Source: an uncultured Bacteroidota bacterium
Lineage (GTDB): Bacteria; Bacteroidota; Bacteroidia; Chitinophagales; Chitinophagaceae
NCBI GenBank assembly: GCA_903904855.1
Contig: CAIVEH010000119.1
Span: 1-64,000 of the forward strand
Direction: 5' to 3'
DNA: 64,000 nucleotides
The notes below the pieces were generated by a model. The model saw only the letters and a list, made by a program, of their open reading frames with translations, ran no database searches and had not been told where the DNA came from. Each line of letters starts with the position of its first letter. The stretch's first letter is position 1. The translations under genes were made by a program, and so were the position numbers. Shown piece after piece: positions 43,155 to 53,467 of the stretch.

Positions 43155-45380
43155 TTAGTTTCCTAGTTCAAGTTGATTCCTGATCAATTCGTAATAGTTG
43201 CCTTTTTTCAGGGAAAGGTTGGCATGAGTACCAACTTCAACTATTTTACCTTTTTCCAATACTATTATCTGGTCTGCATGTTTTACAGTACTTAATCTAT
43301 GTGCTATTACCACAACTGTCTTGTTTACGAAAAATTCATCCAGATTATTCATAATAATCCGCTCATTATTGGTATCAAGTGAGCTTGTAGCCTCGTCAAA
43401 AAACAGGTAAGACGGATTTTTATATACAGCCCGTGCAATAAGTATTCTTTGCTTCTGTCCGCTGCTAATACCATTGCCGGTGTTCCCTATCTTCGTGTTG
43501 TATTTAAGGGGCATATTTTCTATAAATTCCCGGATGTTGGCAATTTCTGCGGCCTTGGCTACTCTCTCCATATCCATTTCATTCTCCTTTACTGCAATGT
43601 TTTTCGCCATAGTATCCGAAAATATATAACCATCCTGCATCACAGATCCACATTGGTTGCGCCACCATCTTGGCGAAATACCATTCAGGTTCGTATCTCC
43701 TATGGCCAATTCTCCTGAAGTAGGTTCGTAAAATTTAAGCAGCAACTTAAGCAAGGTTGTCTTTCCGCTGCCACTGGTGCCTACTATTGCCGTTACTTTC
43801 CCTTTGGGTATTACCAGGTCGATGTCCTGCAATACAAATGGAGACTGCTTGCCTGCATACCTGAACGAAATATTCTTAAGCCTGATATCTGCTCCTTCCC
43901 ATCCGGCACCATATGATAAAAGCGTTGACTTCTTAGTTACTGGGTCTATTGGTTCCTCGTCTTCTTTGCTATGTATTTCGCTGATACGGTCTAAACTCAA
44001 TTTGGCATCCTGAACTGCCTGGGTAAGCCCAAGTAATTGTCCGATGGGGCCATTTAATTGTCCTACTATATAGCTTACACTCATCATCATTCCAAGGCTC
44101 ATATTACCTGTGATAACTTCTTTAGCTGTAATGTACGAAATAAATATATTTTTAAGCTGCGTAAAGATAAATGACCCCATTTCCTGGTATTGACCTAGCG
44201 CCATTCCCTGTATGCTTACTTTGTAAATATTTGCCTGTGCCTTTTCCCAATCTTTGCGCTTTTCGGTTTCGCAGTTGTTAAGTTTTATTTCCTGCATACC
44301 TGTTATAAGCTCATACATTACATTTTGATTTTCACTGGAACTTTGAAACCGGGCATAGTCAATTTCTTTCCGTTTCTTTAGGAAGAACAATATCCAGATG
44401 GTTGAAAATGTACTGAAAATAAAAAATACACAAATTATTTTCCAGCTATATGCAGTCAATATCCCAACAAATATAATCAGATTTGTAAATGAGAAAATCG
44501 TAGATAGGGTAGTCCCCGTTAAAAAGCTTTGAACACGCTGATGGTCGGCTATTCTTTGCTGTATATCTCCCATCATTTTTATATCGAAAAATCGTATGGG
44601 CAATTTCATTAATTTTATTAAAAAATCAGAAATTATTTTAATGTTTACCCGAGTGTTCATGTGTAGTACTACCCAATTCCTGATCATTTCAATTATTGTG
44701 CTCCCCGTAAACAGAAATAACTGAGAAATCAAAACGAGGTATACAAATGACAAATTTCGCTGGCCGATTCCTCTGTCTACCAATAATTGCGTTAGAAACG
44801 GAAATACCAGCGATAATAAGCTACCCAGCAACATGCTGCACAACAACTGAACAATGTACTTTTTGTAGGGAATAAAATATTTCAGGAAAAATAGTAATCC
44901 CTTCTGACGGCGGTTCTTTTCATAATTCTCCTTTATTTTATAGAATTCTTCAGTTGGCTCAAGCATTAATGCTACTCCCTCCGTATTTTCTGATCCCTGC
45001 CAGCATTTTAAAAAAGTTGCCTTATCTATTCTCATCAGACCATGTGCAGGGTCTGCAACCAATATTTTATCCCGTTTCTTATTTCGGTCATAATTTTGAG
45101 GCGGTATAACTACAAAATGATTATTGTTCCAATGTAAAATGCACGGTAAAATAGTTTGCTCATCAAGTAGTTCAAATGTCAGTTTTGCCGAGAATGTCTT
45201 AAATCCCAGCTCCTCCGCGGCTTCACTGATGCCAGCAATACTTACTCCTTCCCGGGTAATATTGGATAATTTACGTAAATGATCCAATGGATAGTCTTTA
45301 CCGTAAAATTTCGATACCATCCTTAAGCAGGTGGGTCCGCAATCCATTGAATCATGCTGTCTGAATGTCTGAAAACTCAT
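43155..45380 (-). CDS. Peptidase C39-domain ABC transporter (bacteriocin exporter/double-Gly leader peptidase)
   Basis: HDSMDCGPTCLRMVSKFYG, CILHWNNNHFVVI (C39), Walker A VGTSGSGKTTLLKL, SSGQKQRILIARAVYKNPSYLFFDEATSSLD. Confidence 0.96.
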   Translation of the reverse strand: MSFQTFRQHDSMDCGPTCLRMVSKFYGKDYPLDHLRKLSNITREGVSIAGISEAAEELGFKTFSAKLTFELLDEQTILPCILHWNNNHFVVIPPQNYDRNKKRDKILVADPAHGLMRIDKATFLKCWQGSENTEGVALMLEPTEEFYKIKENYEKNRRQKGLLFFLKYFIPYKKYIVQLLCSMLLGSLLSLVFPFLTQLLVDRGIGQRNLSFVYLVLISQLFLFTGSTIIEMIRNWVVLHMNTRVNIKIISDFLIKLMKLPIRFFDIKMMGDIQQRIADHQRVQSFLTGTTLSTIFSFTNLIIFVGILTAYSWKIICVFFIFSTFSTIWILFFLKKRKEIDYARFQSSSENQNVMYELITGMQEIKLNNCETEKRKDWEKAQANIYKVSIQGMALGQYQEMGSFIFTQLKNIFISYITAKEVITGNMSLGMMMSVSYIVGQLNGPIGQLLGLTQAVQDAKLSLDRISEIHSKEDEEPIDPVTKKSTLLSYGAGWEGADIRLKNISFRYAGKQSPFVLQDIDLVIPKGKVTAIVGTSGSGKTTLLKLLLKFYEPTSGELAIGDTNLNGISPRWWRNQCGSVMQDGYIFSDTMAKNIAVKENEMDMERVAKAAEIANIREFIENMPLKYNTKIGNTGNGISSGQKQRILIARAVYKNPSYLFFDEATSSLDTNNERIIMNNLDEFFVNKTVVVIAHRLSTVKHADQIIVLEKGKIVEVGTHANLSLKKGNYYELIRNQLELGN

Positions 45381-48300
45381 ACTGCCTGGGCTTTTTCTTT
45401 TATTGCATGAATTGAAGTATAATATTTATGTAGCAGGTGGTATGATGTCAGTTCGTATTTCCTGTTTTCAGAATGAAATAGCCTGTTCATAAACATATGC
45501 AGGTAACTCGGCATTAACTCATCTATTATATTTACTGAGTTACCTGCTTCTTTTATCTTCTTAAATACGGGTATATTCTGAATTGACCTTTCCTGGATTA
45601 CCGATTTATATTTATCTAATTCCTGGTTGTCAGACTTGAAAATGGCAAAAATTGGATCTTTTAAATTTCTGTACTTATCGTTCAAACTCCTTTGCAATGC
45701 CAGGCTTCCTCCGAATTCTGTAAAAAACCTTTTCTGCAACATGGTAGCCATCTCCAGTTTCTTTTTCAAATCATACCCTGCATCATTCATTAAAGCATCA
45801 ATAGCAATTAAGGCTATATTCCACCTTAATCTGTCCTCCGAATGTTCATTTATAAGATGGAGAATACTTAAATTAGCAAGGCTGTCATAATAAAATATAC
45901 TTTCAGAATCATCTATTGCCTTGCCACCATAGCGCTCTATTTCCCGCTCATAAGTATCTATCTGTAATTTACTGACCAATTTATCTTTGATTTGTTTATT
46001 AATACACTTTTTCATCATCTGAGAAACACTCAGAAAATTTTCTTCTTTCTTTAATTTAAATCGTACGCGTAAATGGAAATCCGGATCGGAGTATCTGATA
46101 AAGAAAAATTTATCTATTAGGCCCTTCTTCTTCAGAGACCCTACCAGTTTTTTAATAGTGCCATGTAATAATTCTTCCCCTGCATTCTGGCTACAGTATA
46201 TCTTATAAAATGCCCATTCCTCGCCTGGTACGAATACCCTTTTTATTTGGGCAATTTCATTTTCTGCAATTTTGAGACTCCCATTGTTTACGGTAGCTTC
46301 AATTTTAAGGGGTATCAGCAATTCGTTAGTATAACTGCCCTGGGCGCTTTTAATAAATGATTGCTTTTCATCTCCAAAAAATTCACACAGTGTTACAGCA
46401 CTGTGTTTTTCAATATAACCAATCAATATTTTTATGGAGTCCGCATAATTAAAATTTATAAGCAACTCATTATCTGATTGCTGAAACACCAGCAATTCAG
46501 GCATATGCCGCCTCGTCCTTAGTTTTGTAATAAACTCCTGGATTTCATTATCTTTCTTAGGCAAATTTGCAATATCATCTTTTGTTATTTTCCAGGTCGC
46601 TCTTTTTAATATAATGTTTTTATATGTTATCCTCGGGCTGAATGTCGGATTCGAACTAACCATATTGGCCCAGCTGATCCCACCAAAACATTGCTGATTC
46701 TGCAAATCGCAAAGAAATTTATATAACGGCAGACTGTTCATACTGTAATTGAGCGCTGTCGTAAATCTTGGGATAACTCTTTTTTTCAGCTTCTTGCTCA
46801 TCAGAATTATTTCACCACCCGATACCTTCACCATCAGATCGGTTATAGATAACTGATACTCTCTGGCTATTCCTGAATTGCCCAGATAAGGTATTTCATA
46901 GGCTCTGAGTAATGGCCTGGATATTATATTGCCAAGGCGCTCTTGTGGCAGATGCACGATTTCTGCAAATACTATATCCTGTGGCAATGATTGCTCTTCG
47001 TTTCTTGTCAGCGAACAAATCCAGTTTTCTATATCCTTATCTAGGTGGCTGAATCTTGCAAGTAAATTGGCATAAGATGTGCCTCCCAGCGATTTTATCA
47101 GAAACTTGAAGGATCCTTCTTCTGGGCTACCTTCGCTTGTTCCAAACAAACTGCCCATCATATAAACACTTTGCTGCAGACCAAAAGTGAATGGGAATGT
47201 TATTTTCTTCCCTTCTTTGATATTTATCTCTTTTGAGGTAATATCAATAGGATCATAATTTAATTGGAGTGAATCATTGAATTTGGTCTGTGCAATTTCA
47301 GCTATCGGGAATCCCTTTTCTGGTGTATCTGATGTGAAATTGAGATCACCGATAAAAGCATTAATGTTTTTGGAGAACTGACCATACCCTATGCCATTTT
47401 CAACATCAAGGGCATGGCTCAGTGGTATGGTTTGATTTTCATATTTTGCCGAAAATTGTTTGATAAATCTATCCAGGCTTTCCGGAATACCTGGCTTTTT
47501 ATACGAAGCATAAACCAGCTCATTTATCTGCTGGAGTATAGTGTCTATTACATTTTTAGAAATAGTGTTACTTTCAGTAGTAACTTTCAGGTCACACTGA
47601 AACAAAGTTTTTACTGCAGTTTTAATGCCTGCCGCATCTATCTGTTTGATTATATGTTCTAGTTCGGCCGGCTCATAATTATTATTTTGTAGTGTATTAT
47701 GTATTTGGGTTAATAACTGTGTGTAATTTTCAGTATGCTCGTATTTACTCAGTTGTTTACATAATGTATCAAATGGTTCTTCACCTGTTAGCGTAGGTTC
47801 CAGCTCACTTGTCAGCAGTTGCATACCTATTACATTGTTTATATAGGCCTGCGCTTCAGTTTCATCTATATCATATTGCATCAACAGGTGTACTAAATCT
47901 TTAATTGTGGCTCCCTTTCTGCAGAAATTTATTATTTCCTTCAGGTAAGGTGTTATCTCTGCTTCAGATAGCAAATAACTTCTTTTACCATGGAAATTAT
48001 AGCGCACATATCGGTATTGGTCGCCAAACGAATAAAGAGAATTATTTACAAAATAAATAATCTGCACCCTGATTTGCTCATCCTTATATATCTGGTCAAG
48101 TACTTTATGTATCAGGTCCATATCCAGCCTGCATACTGGTTCAAATTCGGTTGGCTGTTTTAAATAAATATCAGTCTTGTCTCCGAAAGTACCTAGCGAG
48201 CAACCTGCAAAATTGGCATACGGCGTGCATCTTGTACTGGCGCGAAGCCAGTATTTCTGTATAGAATTTATCATTTTGGGCGTTACTTTACCGCTCTCCA

Positions 48301-48469
48301 GTTGCCGGGTATATTCATCCAGCAGGTCTTTGGAGGCTATATAAAGCCCATACCTGAATTCAGGCCTGTTCATAATTAAACTTATATCTTCTTTAAAACA
48401 GTTGTCAGTAAACTGTAGTGGATACAAGGGAGTACGTAAAAAATAATGATTCCCAACAAGTTTTAGCAT
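45377..48469 (-). CDS. lanB: Class I lanthipeptide dehydratase (LanB), N-terminal dehydratase fused to C-terminal SpaB_C domain
   Basis: WLRASTRCTPYANFAGCSLGTFG; C-term EEWAFYKIYCSQNAGEELLHGTIKKLVGSLKKKGLIDKFFFIRYSDPDFHLRVRF; 4-bp overlap with the transporter gene. Confidence 0.93.
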   Translation of the reverse strand: MLKLVGNHYFLRTPLYPLQFTDNCFKEDISLIMNRPEFRYGLYIASKDLLDEYTRQLESGKVTPKMINSIQKYWLRASTRCTPYANFAGCSLGTFGDKTDIYLKQPTEFEPVCRLDMDLIHKVLDQIYKDEQIRVQIIYFVNNSLYSFGDQYRYVRYNFHGKRSYLLSEAEITPYLKEIINFCRKGATIKDLVHLLMQYDIDETEAQAYINNVIGMQLLTSELEPTLTGEEPFDTLCKQLSKYEHTENYTQLLTQIHNTLQNNNYEPAELEHIIKQIDAAGIKTAVKTLFQCDLKVTTESNTISKNVIDTILQQINELVYASYKKPGIPESLDRFIKQFSAKYENQTIPLSHALDVENGIGYGQFSKNINAFIGDLNFTSDTPEKGFPIAEIAQTKFNDSLQLNYDPIDITSKEINIKEGKKITFPFTFGLQQSVYMMGSLFGTSEGSPEEGSFKFLIKSLGGTSYANLLARFSHLDKDIENWICSLTRNEEQSLPQDIVFAEIVHLPQERLGNIISRPLLRAYEIPYLGNSGIAREYQLSITDLMVKVSGGEIILMSKKLKKRVIPRFTTALNYSMNSLPLYKFLCDLQNQQCFGGISWANMVSSNPTFSPRITYKNIILKRATWKITKDDIANLPKKDNEIQEFITKLRTRRHMPELLVFQQSDNELLINFNYADSIKILIGYIEKHSAVTLCEFFGDEKQSFIKSAQGSYTNELLIPLKIEATVNNGSLKIAENEIAQIKRVFVPGEEWAFYKIYCSQNAGEELLHGTIKKLVGSLKKKGLIDKFFFIRYSDPDFHLRVRFKLKKEENFLSVSQMMKKCINKQIKDKLVSKLQIDTYEREIERYGGKAIDDSESIFYYDSLANLSILHLINEHSEDRLRWNIALIAIDALMNDAGYDLKKKLEMATMLQKRFFTEFGGSLALQRSLNDKYRNLKDPIFAIFKSDNQELDKYKSVIQERSIQNIPVFKKIKEAGNSVNIIDELMPSYLHMFMNRLFHSENRKYELTSYHLLHKYYTSIHAIKEKAQAV

Positions 48470-48481
48470 AGTTTATTAAAT

Positions 48482-49741
48482 TTATAAGTTCAACAAAAAC
48501 ATTTCATCCCAATCTGGTCTTACTTCTGCCATCGCGCTCAGCAATGTAAGTCCTATTCCTGCTGTACCCGAAATAATATTTGTTTTATCTGACCAAAGCG
48601 TTATTTTTTTCTCCATAATATGGATTTTTAACACATCATCTTCCATCTTTACTTTTGGAAATATGTTCTTAAACCAGAAATCAGCTATTTCACGGTAATT
48701 TTCATTGCCGGTCATATTATACAACCGGTTGAATATATGGCCATTCCCACACATTCCATGACAAAAACTTCCATCAAATGTATATTGGAAATTTTCATAA
48801 TTATGATCGACTATGTACTTGAATAAATATTCTGCTTCTATTTTATATCTTTCATCTGGTATCACTTTATATGCATAGTGCAATGCTATTGCAATATCAA
48901 TATCTCCATAGCACCAGGCAATTCTTCCGGAACCATTAGGTTGCTCTGATATATCGTCTCTGTAACTGAATGGATATAAGCTGGAGGATCCGGGTTTTAG
49001 TTTTTTGTCCAATACAAAATTTACTACCTGTTCAATCAGTTTTTTGCACTTTTCTTGTGCTATCCCTTGTTCCCAGATTTTTGATAATACAGCGATAATT
49101 GAAGGCATTCCATGCGATAAACCCATCGAAATCCCTTTCTCATCTATTTTTTCAAAATCAATGATATAATACCACCATGCCATTTCACCCCCCCGAGTGG
49201 CTGAACTTATCAGCGCATCCACCATCAGTTCAAGATAATGATCATGTTTTGCAGTTCGTCTTTTAGATTCCAAAAGCGGAGATGCCATACTTAGCCCACC
49301 ATGCATGTAGTCATAATCGGCATGTTTTATTAGTTCAATACATCCGGTACAGAAAGCATCTATCAGCTCTTCATCAATCATCGTTCCGGCATCCGGAACA
49401 ATCTCCTTATTTTCAAGGTGATACAGCATCCATAGTAATCCGGGTACGCCCGTGCAGAAACCATGCATTCTGTTCCCCGTACTGATGGCTAACAGGGTTT
49501 CCAGACCTTCCAATGCCAGGTTATATATACTTTCATCTTCATTATACTCAGCTATATAGAACAGGTAAAGCAGATCACCTGCGGTTCCTCCCATTGCTCC
49601 AACACCTTCATATTGTAATGATGAAGGGTTTTTAATAAATCCGGAAACTTTTTGCACCAGCCCGGACGTAACCTGATCCATTAATTCTTTGTAAGCTCCG
49701 GCATGTTCCGGGCTTATGACAGGAATCCACTTTTTATTCAT
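48482..49741 (-). CDS. lanC: LanC-like lanthipeptide cyclase 1
   Basis: RIAWCYGDIDIA and DGSFCHGMCGNGHIFNRLYN zinc-ligand motifs. Confidence 0.93.
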   Translation of the reverse strand: MNKKWIPVISPEHAGAYKELMDQVTSGLVQKVSGFIKNPSSLQYEGVGAMGGTAGDLLYLFYIAEYNEDESIYNLALEGLETLLAISTGNRMHGFCTGVPGLLWMLYHLENKEIVPDAGTMIDEELIDAFCTGCIELIKHADYDYMHGGLSMASPLLESKRRTAKHDHYLELMVDALISSATRGGEMAWWYYIIDFEKIDEKGISMGLSHGMPSIIAVLSKIWEQGIAQEKCKKLIEQVVNFVLDKKLKPGSSSLYPFSYRDDISEQPNGSGRIAWCYGDIDIAIALHYAYKVIPDERYKIEAEYLFKYIVDHNYENFQYTFDGSFCHGMCGNGHIFNRLYNMTGNENYREIADFWFKNIFPKVKMEDDVLKIHIMEKKITLWSDKTNIISGTAGIGLTLLSAMAEVRPDWDEMFLLNL

Positions 49742-49810
49742 AAACCTTAAACTTATATTATTAGCTAAATGAAAAATATTAAATAAATATTAAAATAAAA
49801 TTTGTTTAAC

Positions 49811-51076
49811 TTATTGCAATTTAAGCAAAAATATATCATCCCAATCTGGCCTTATGTTATCCACCGCGCTGAGTAATGTAAGGCCAAGACCGGCAGTTCC
49901 CATAATTAAGTTGGTATTATCCGACCAGGTTGGTTCCTTATTTATTACACTTATAATCTTTAGCTTTTCATTTTCATATTTAACCTTTTCATCCAACTTT
50001 CCAAACCAGAAATTTGCCAGTTCTCTGAATTGTTTATTGCCGGTGTAGTTATAAAGCCTGTTAAACATATGGCCATTCCCACATGCGCCATGACAAAAAC
50101 TGCCATCGGTTGTATAGTAGGAATTAATATCGTTATGTTTCGCTATGAATTGCAATATAGAATCAGCTTGGTCCTTATATTCTTTCTTTTTTATTACTTT
50201 ATAGGCATACAATAACCCTATGGCAATATTTATATCGCCATAGCACCACGAAACTCTCCCCGAACCGCTATTAGGTATTTCTGCTTCATTATGCCTGTAC
50301 CTTGTCGGATACAATGAAGAATAACTCAGATTTAATTTTTTATCAAAAATAAAATTGATTGTTTTTTCAATTAAGTCTTTACACTCAACTACAGCTATCC
50401 CTTGCTGGCAAATTTTGCTTAGAATCGCAATTACACCCGGCAAGCCATGCGATAATCCCATAGAAACACATAACTCTTCTGGCTTTTCCTTCTCAAAAAC
50501 AGAATTCCAATAAACCTTATTGTCTTCTCGTATGGCGGTTTTGGCCAGTGCTTCCACCATCGTTGCCAGGTACTCATTCTGCCTGTCCGTTCTTCTTTTC
50601 GATTCCAGCAGCGGAATAGCCATACCTAACCCTCCGTGCATATAATCATAGTTACAATTTTCTATTTCATTAATGCAATTGATACAAAACTTATCTATCA
50701 GTTCGTCGTCTATCATTCCGCCAGCTCCAGGTATAATTTTTTTGTTTTCCAGGTGGTACAGTGTCCATACCAGGCCAGGTAATCCTGTACAAAAGGTATT
50801 AATTGTATCCTGATGTGCAACTGATACTGCCAATTCTATATTCTTTAGAGCAATATCATACAGGGCTTCATCATCTCTCCTTATGGAAGAATAAAATAAA
50901 TATAGAAGCTCCCCAGATACCCCGCCCATTACACCCATTCCCGCATTTACATAATAATAGGGATTTGATAACAGGCTTGTATACTTACTGAGTAGGCTGT
51001 CATCCACATGTTTGATCAGAGCCTCATAAGATGCTCTGTTATCCTGCTCAATTGATGGCTCCCATTTTTTTCTCAT
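49811..51076 (-). CDS. lanC: LanC-like lanthipeptide cyclase 2
   Basis: RVSWCYGDINIA and DGSFCHGACGNGHMFNRLYN. Confidence 0.93.
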   Translation of the reverse strand: MRKKWEPSIEQDNRASYEALIKHVDDSLLSKYTSLLSNPYYYVNAGMGVMGGVSGELLYLFYSSIRRDDEALYDIALKNIELAVSVAHQDTINTFCTGLPGLVWTLYHLENKKIIPGAGGMIDDELIDKFCINCINEIENCNYDYMHGGLGMAIPLLESKRRTDRQNEYLATMVEALAKTAIREDNKVYWNSVFEKEKPEELCVSMGLSHGLPGVIAILSKICQQGIAVVECKDLIEKTINFIFDKKLNLSYSSLYPTRYRHNEAEIPNSGSGRVSWCYGDINIAIGLLYAYKVIKKKEYKDQADSILQFIAKHNDINSYYTTDGSFCHGACGNGHMFNRLYNYTGNKQFRELANFWFGKLDEKVKYENEKLKIISVINKEPTWSDNTNLIMGTAGLGLTLLSAVDNIRPDWDDIFLLKLQ

Positions 51077-51095
51077 GTTTAATCTTTTCTTTTTA

Positions 51096-51129
51096 TAGGT
51101 AAGGTCGTTTATTAAAACAGCCTTACCTA
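51096..51129 (-). other. Intercistronic hairpin h0 just upstream of LanC2
   Basis: TAGGTAAGG...CCTTACCTA inverted repeat; no U-tract on the minus strand. Confidence 0.75.
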
Positions 51130-51275
51130 CCCAATTTTCTGATTATCAGAAGAAAATTAAAAACTCATTTCTGATAATCATATACCTTTCATATTTCAAC
51201 TCTTTCAGATTAATTCCAGGCTATTAAAACATTTTGCAGCAAGTTAACCTCCAGCGCGAATGTTTATCTCAAAAA

Positions 51276-51330
51276 CCGACGAATGGTAGGTTTTTGGGTG
51301 TGAAATGCATGATTTACCCGACGAATGGAA
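51276..51330 (-). promoter_or_regulatory. Putative LytTR-type operator upstream of the lanC2-lanC1-lanB-transporter operon
   Basis: Two CCGACGAATGG repeats starting at 51276 and 51318 (42 bp apart); nearly identical to 59355-59410. Confidence 0.6.
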
Positions 51331-51560
51331 TTTACATCCGTCAGATTTTTGTGTTTTTTAAATACATTCTCCATAACAAATCATTCTGTGGAAAAGACAA
51401 ATTTTAAAATAACAATCAGAATTAAAATATAATATAAATGCAACTATTTTAAGTCTTTATCTTATACTCACCTGGTTGTCCTTACCAAACCTCATTACCT
51501 GATCTTTCTTAAATCAATTGATTGCTTGTTATTTCTCACGGTCAATAATCAATTTTTTAA

Positions 51561-51590
51561 GGTTAGGTTGTTTAAATGAACAACCTAACC
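51561..51590 (-). other. Hairpin h1 downstream of precursor P1
   Basis: GGTTAGGTTGTT-TAAATG-AACAACCTAACC, 12-bp perfect stem. Confidence 0.85.
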
Positions 51591-51686
51591 GGATCAAAAC
51601 TTAATTACCAGATGAAAATTCAAAAACAGTTTTCTCTTTGCAATCATAGAGCAATTAAGGCATTATACGCAGCCGGTAGCAGGGCC

Positions 51687-51971
51687 CTAGCAGGTAACCC
51701 AACCTTGTGTGGGAGCACAAACCATGCAAAATGCATCAGTACCCAGCTGTGTGCAGGTAACTGGCTGAGTAGGCAGGCAGGTGTCCCAACCTTGTGTTGG
51801 TGCACATACAAAACATACATCAAAAGTTCCTAATTGTGTGCATGTCGGTGCATCAGTTGGGCAGCTCTGGGTTATATAGGTTGTCTTACCCCCTGTATAT
51901 TGTCCTCCATCCAATGACGATAAGTCTTTGACTCTTATAGTAAGCTTCCCACGCAATTGTTTCTTTTTCAT
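51687..51971 (-). CDS. Lanthipeptide precursor P1 (9 Cys in the core)
   Basis: Leader MKKKQLRGKLTIRVKDLSSLDGGQYTGG; core with duplicated TCTQLGT...C.VCAPTQGW.TC unit. Confidence 0.88.
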   Translation of the reverse strand: MKKKQLRGKLTIRVKDLSSLDGGQYTGGKTTYITQSCPTDAPTCTQLGTFDVCFVCAPTQGWDTCLPTQPVTCTQLGTDAFCMVCAPTQGWVTC

Positions 51972-52002
51972 TTGAATTGATTTTATAGTTAATAACTTTT
52001 TT

Positions 52003-52078
52003 CCTACTCTTGATCACGGGTTTTCAGATTCCCCCGGCTTGCTTATTCCAGTTGCAATGCACCTTCCTGATGGCCATT
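52003..52078 (-). promoter_or_regulatory. Conserved 5' element copy 1 (upstream of P1)
   Basis: Minus strand ATGGCCATCAGGAAGGTGCATTGCAACTGGAATAAGCAAGCCGGGGGAATCTGAAAACCCGTGATCAAGAGTAGG. Confidence 0.85.
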
Positions 52079-52544
52079 ATTTAGAAGATAGCACCCTATC
52101 TGTGATTTTGATAATGATATATCAATTAACTCAAAACGGCATTTAATCAGTTTTAACGAAAAATTACGTAAAAAATTGTAAATAAATCCCCACATTAAGT
52201 TTACTATATCATATTAACTTAACCATAACTAATTAAATACCGAAAGCAATATTGATGTTTTATATTAAATAGTAATATTATTTTATTAATTGATTTTCAA
52301 TGATAAATATTTTTATTGCTGTTTTTTTTACAAGTATTATGCTATTTTGGTTAATTTTTTGTCCCATTTTTACAACTATTTTTTATAAAAACAGATTTAT
52401 TCATGTCTAGAAAAGTATAGCAACAAACAGTTATTCTTATGGACTAATATAAGCAGATTTAATGTAAATAGCCTGAATTAGTGCTTATTTTAAATCAATA
52501 TCTGCTTCCATAATTATTTCATCTTTAATTGTCTCCTTTTAATA

Positions 52545-52576
52545 GGTTAGGCTGTTTCAAAAGAAACAACCTAACC
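52545..52576 (-). other. Hairpin h2 downstream of precursor P2
   Basis: GGTTAGGYTGTTTC...GAAACARCCTAACC; the one variant pair is G-U only in minus-strand RNA. Confidence 0.85.
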
Positions 52577-52642
52577 AACAGTAAATCTGATTTCAGTTGA
52601 AATATTAAAATTTAGTTTTCCCCTAAAATCATTTTGCTATTA

Positions 52643-52975
52643 TTAAATACAACCTTTGGCGCCTTCCTGAACAGAATGCAAACAAGCTACTCTAGGATCT
52701 AATTCCACTGTGCAGGTGAATGCCTCGGTAGGCAAGCATACCTGGCAAGTATCCCAACCTTGTGATGGGGCGCAAACAATACATACATCAATGGTACCAT
52801 ATTGTGTGCATGTATCCTGCGCTGATGGCGCACAGCCACAAACTGTTCCTGGCCGCCCAGAACATTCAAGCACGCTGCCGGTTCCACCAGCAATTTGCCC
52901 TTGTATATTACTATCCAGTGCCGACAGGTCTTTGATCTTCAGGGAAAGTTTCCCATGCAGATGTTTCTTTTTCAT
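52643..52975 (-). CDS. Lanthipeptide precursor P2 (11 Cys in the core)
   Basis: Leader MKKKHLHGKLSLKIKDLSALDSNIQGQIAGG; Cys/Thr-rich core. Confidence 0.9.
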   Translation of the reverse strand: MKKKHLHGKLSLKIKDLSALDSNIQGQIAGGTGSVLECSGRPGTVCGCAPSAQDTCTQYGTIDVCIVCAPSQGWDTCQVCLPTEAFTCTVELDPRVACLHSVQEGAKGCI

Positions 52976-53005
52976 TTGATTAAGTTATTTAGTTACTTAC
53001 TTTTT

Positions 53006-53081
53006 CCTACTCTGGATCACGGGTTTTCAGATTCCCCCGGCTTGCTTGTTTCAGTTGCAATTCACCTTCCTGATGGCCATT
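53006..53081 (-). promoter_or_regulatory. Conserved 5' element copy 2 (upstream of P2)
   Basis: Same consensus TTGCA-N-GCAAGCCGGGGGAATCTGAAAACCCGTGATCCAGAGTAGG. Confidence 0.85.
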
Positions 53082-53240
53082 CGCTATAGATTAAAAACCT
53101 GAAAATCTGTTTTGCAGTACCTGGTAATGAAATTTCTATTCCATTCATTACCCGATTTTTACAATACATTTTAGGTTCGTTCTGTTCAGATTAACTAATT
53201 AGTAGCAATTTAGCACAATGTGTAAATGCTTAACCAATCA

Positions 53241-53303
53241 TCTGCCGAATGTCAGGTTTCATCTGCCGAATGGTAGATTTCATCTGCCGAATGGTAATTT
53301 AAC
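53241..53303 (-). promoter_or_regulatory. Putative LytTR-type operator: three 21-bp tandem repeats upstream of P2
   Basis: TCTGCCGAATG... starts at 53241, 53262 and 53283. Confidence 0.65.
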
Positions 53304-53467
53304 CCATCAGAATTAAGGTGTTTTAAAAGGCTTTTTGAATAGCAAACCGGGTAAAAAAATAGCTTAATTTAAATGTTATATAAAACCTTTATACTTTTCG
53401 ATAGTTAGATATAATTGAAACAGTACAAAATAATTTGGAATGCTTTACAGAGGCACAATTTATACTG

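Noticed and set aside
51576-51833. Plus-strand ORF over precursor P1 (85 aa)
   Set aside because: Overlaps hairpin h1 and the P1 core antisense; the minus-strand frame has the conserved leader and 5' element.
52710-52979. Plus-strand ORFs antisense to P2-P5 ending in ...CPCxLLxxDRSLxFRESFPCxCFFFI
   Set aside because: The similarity between them is just the antisense translation of the conserved leader.
53241-53303. 21-bp repeats as a CRISPR array
   Set aside because: No spacers: repeats are contiguous and near-identical over the full period; no cas genes. Operator array fits better.
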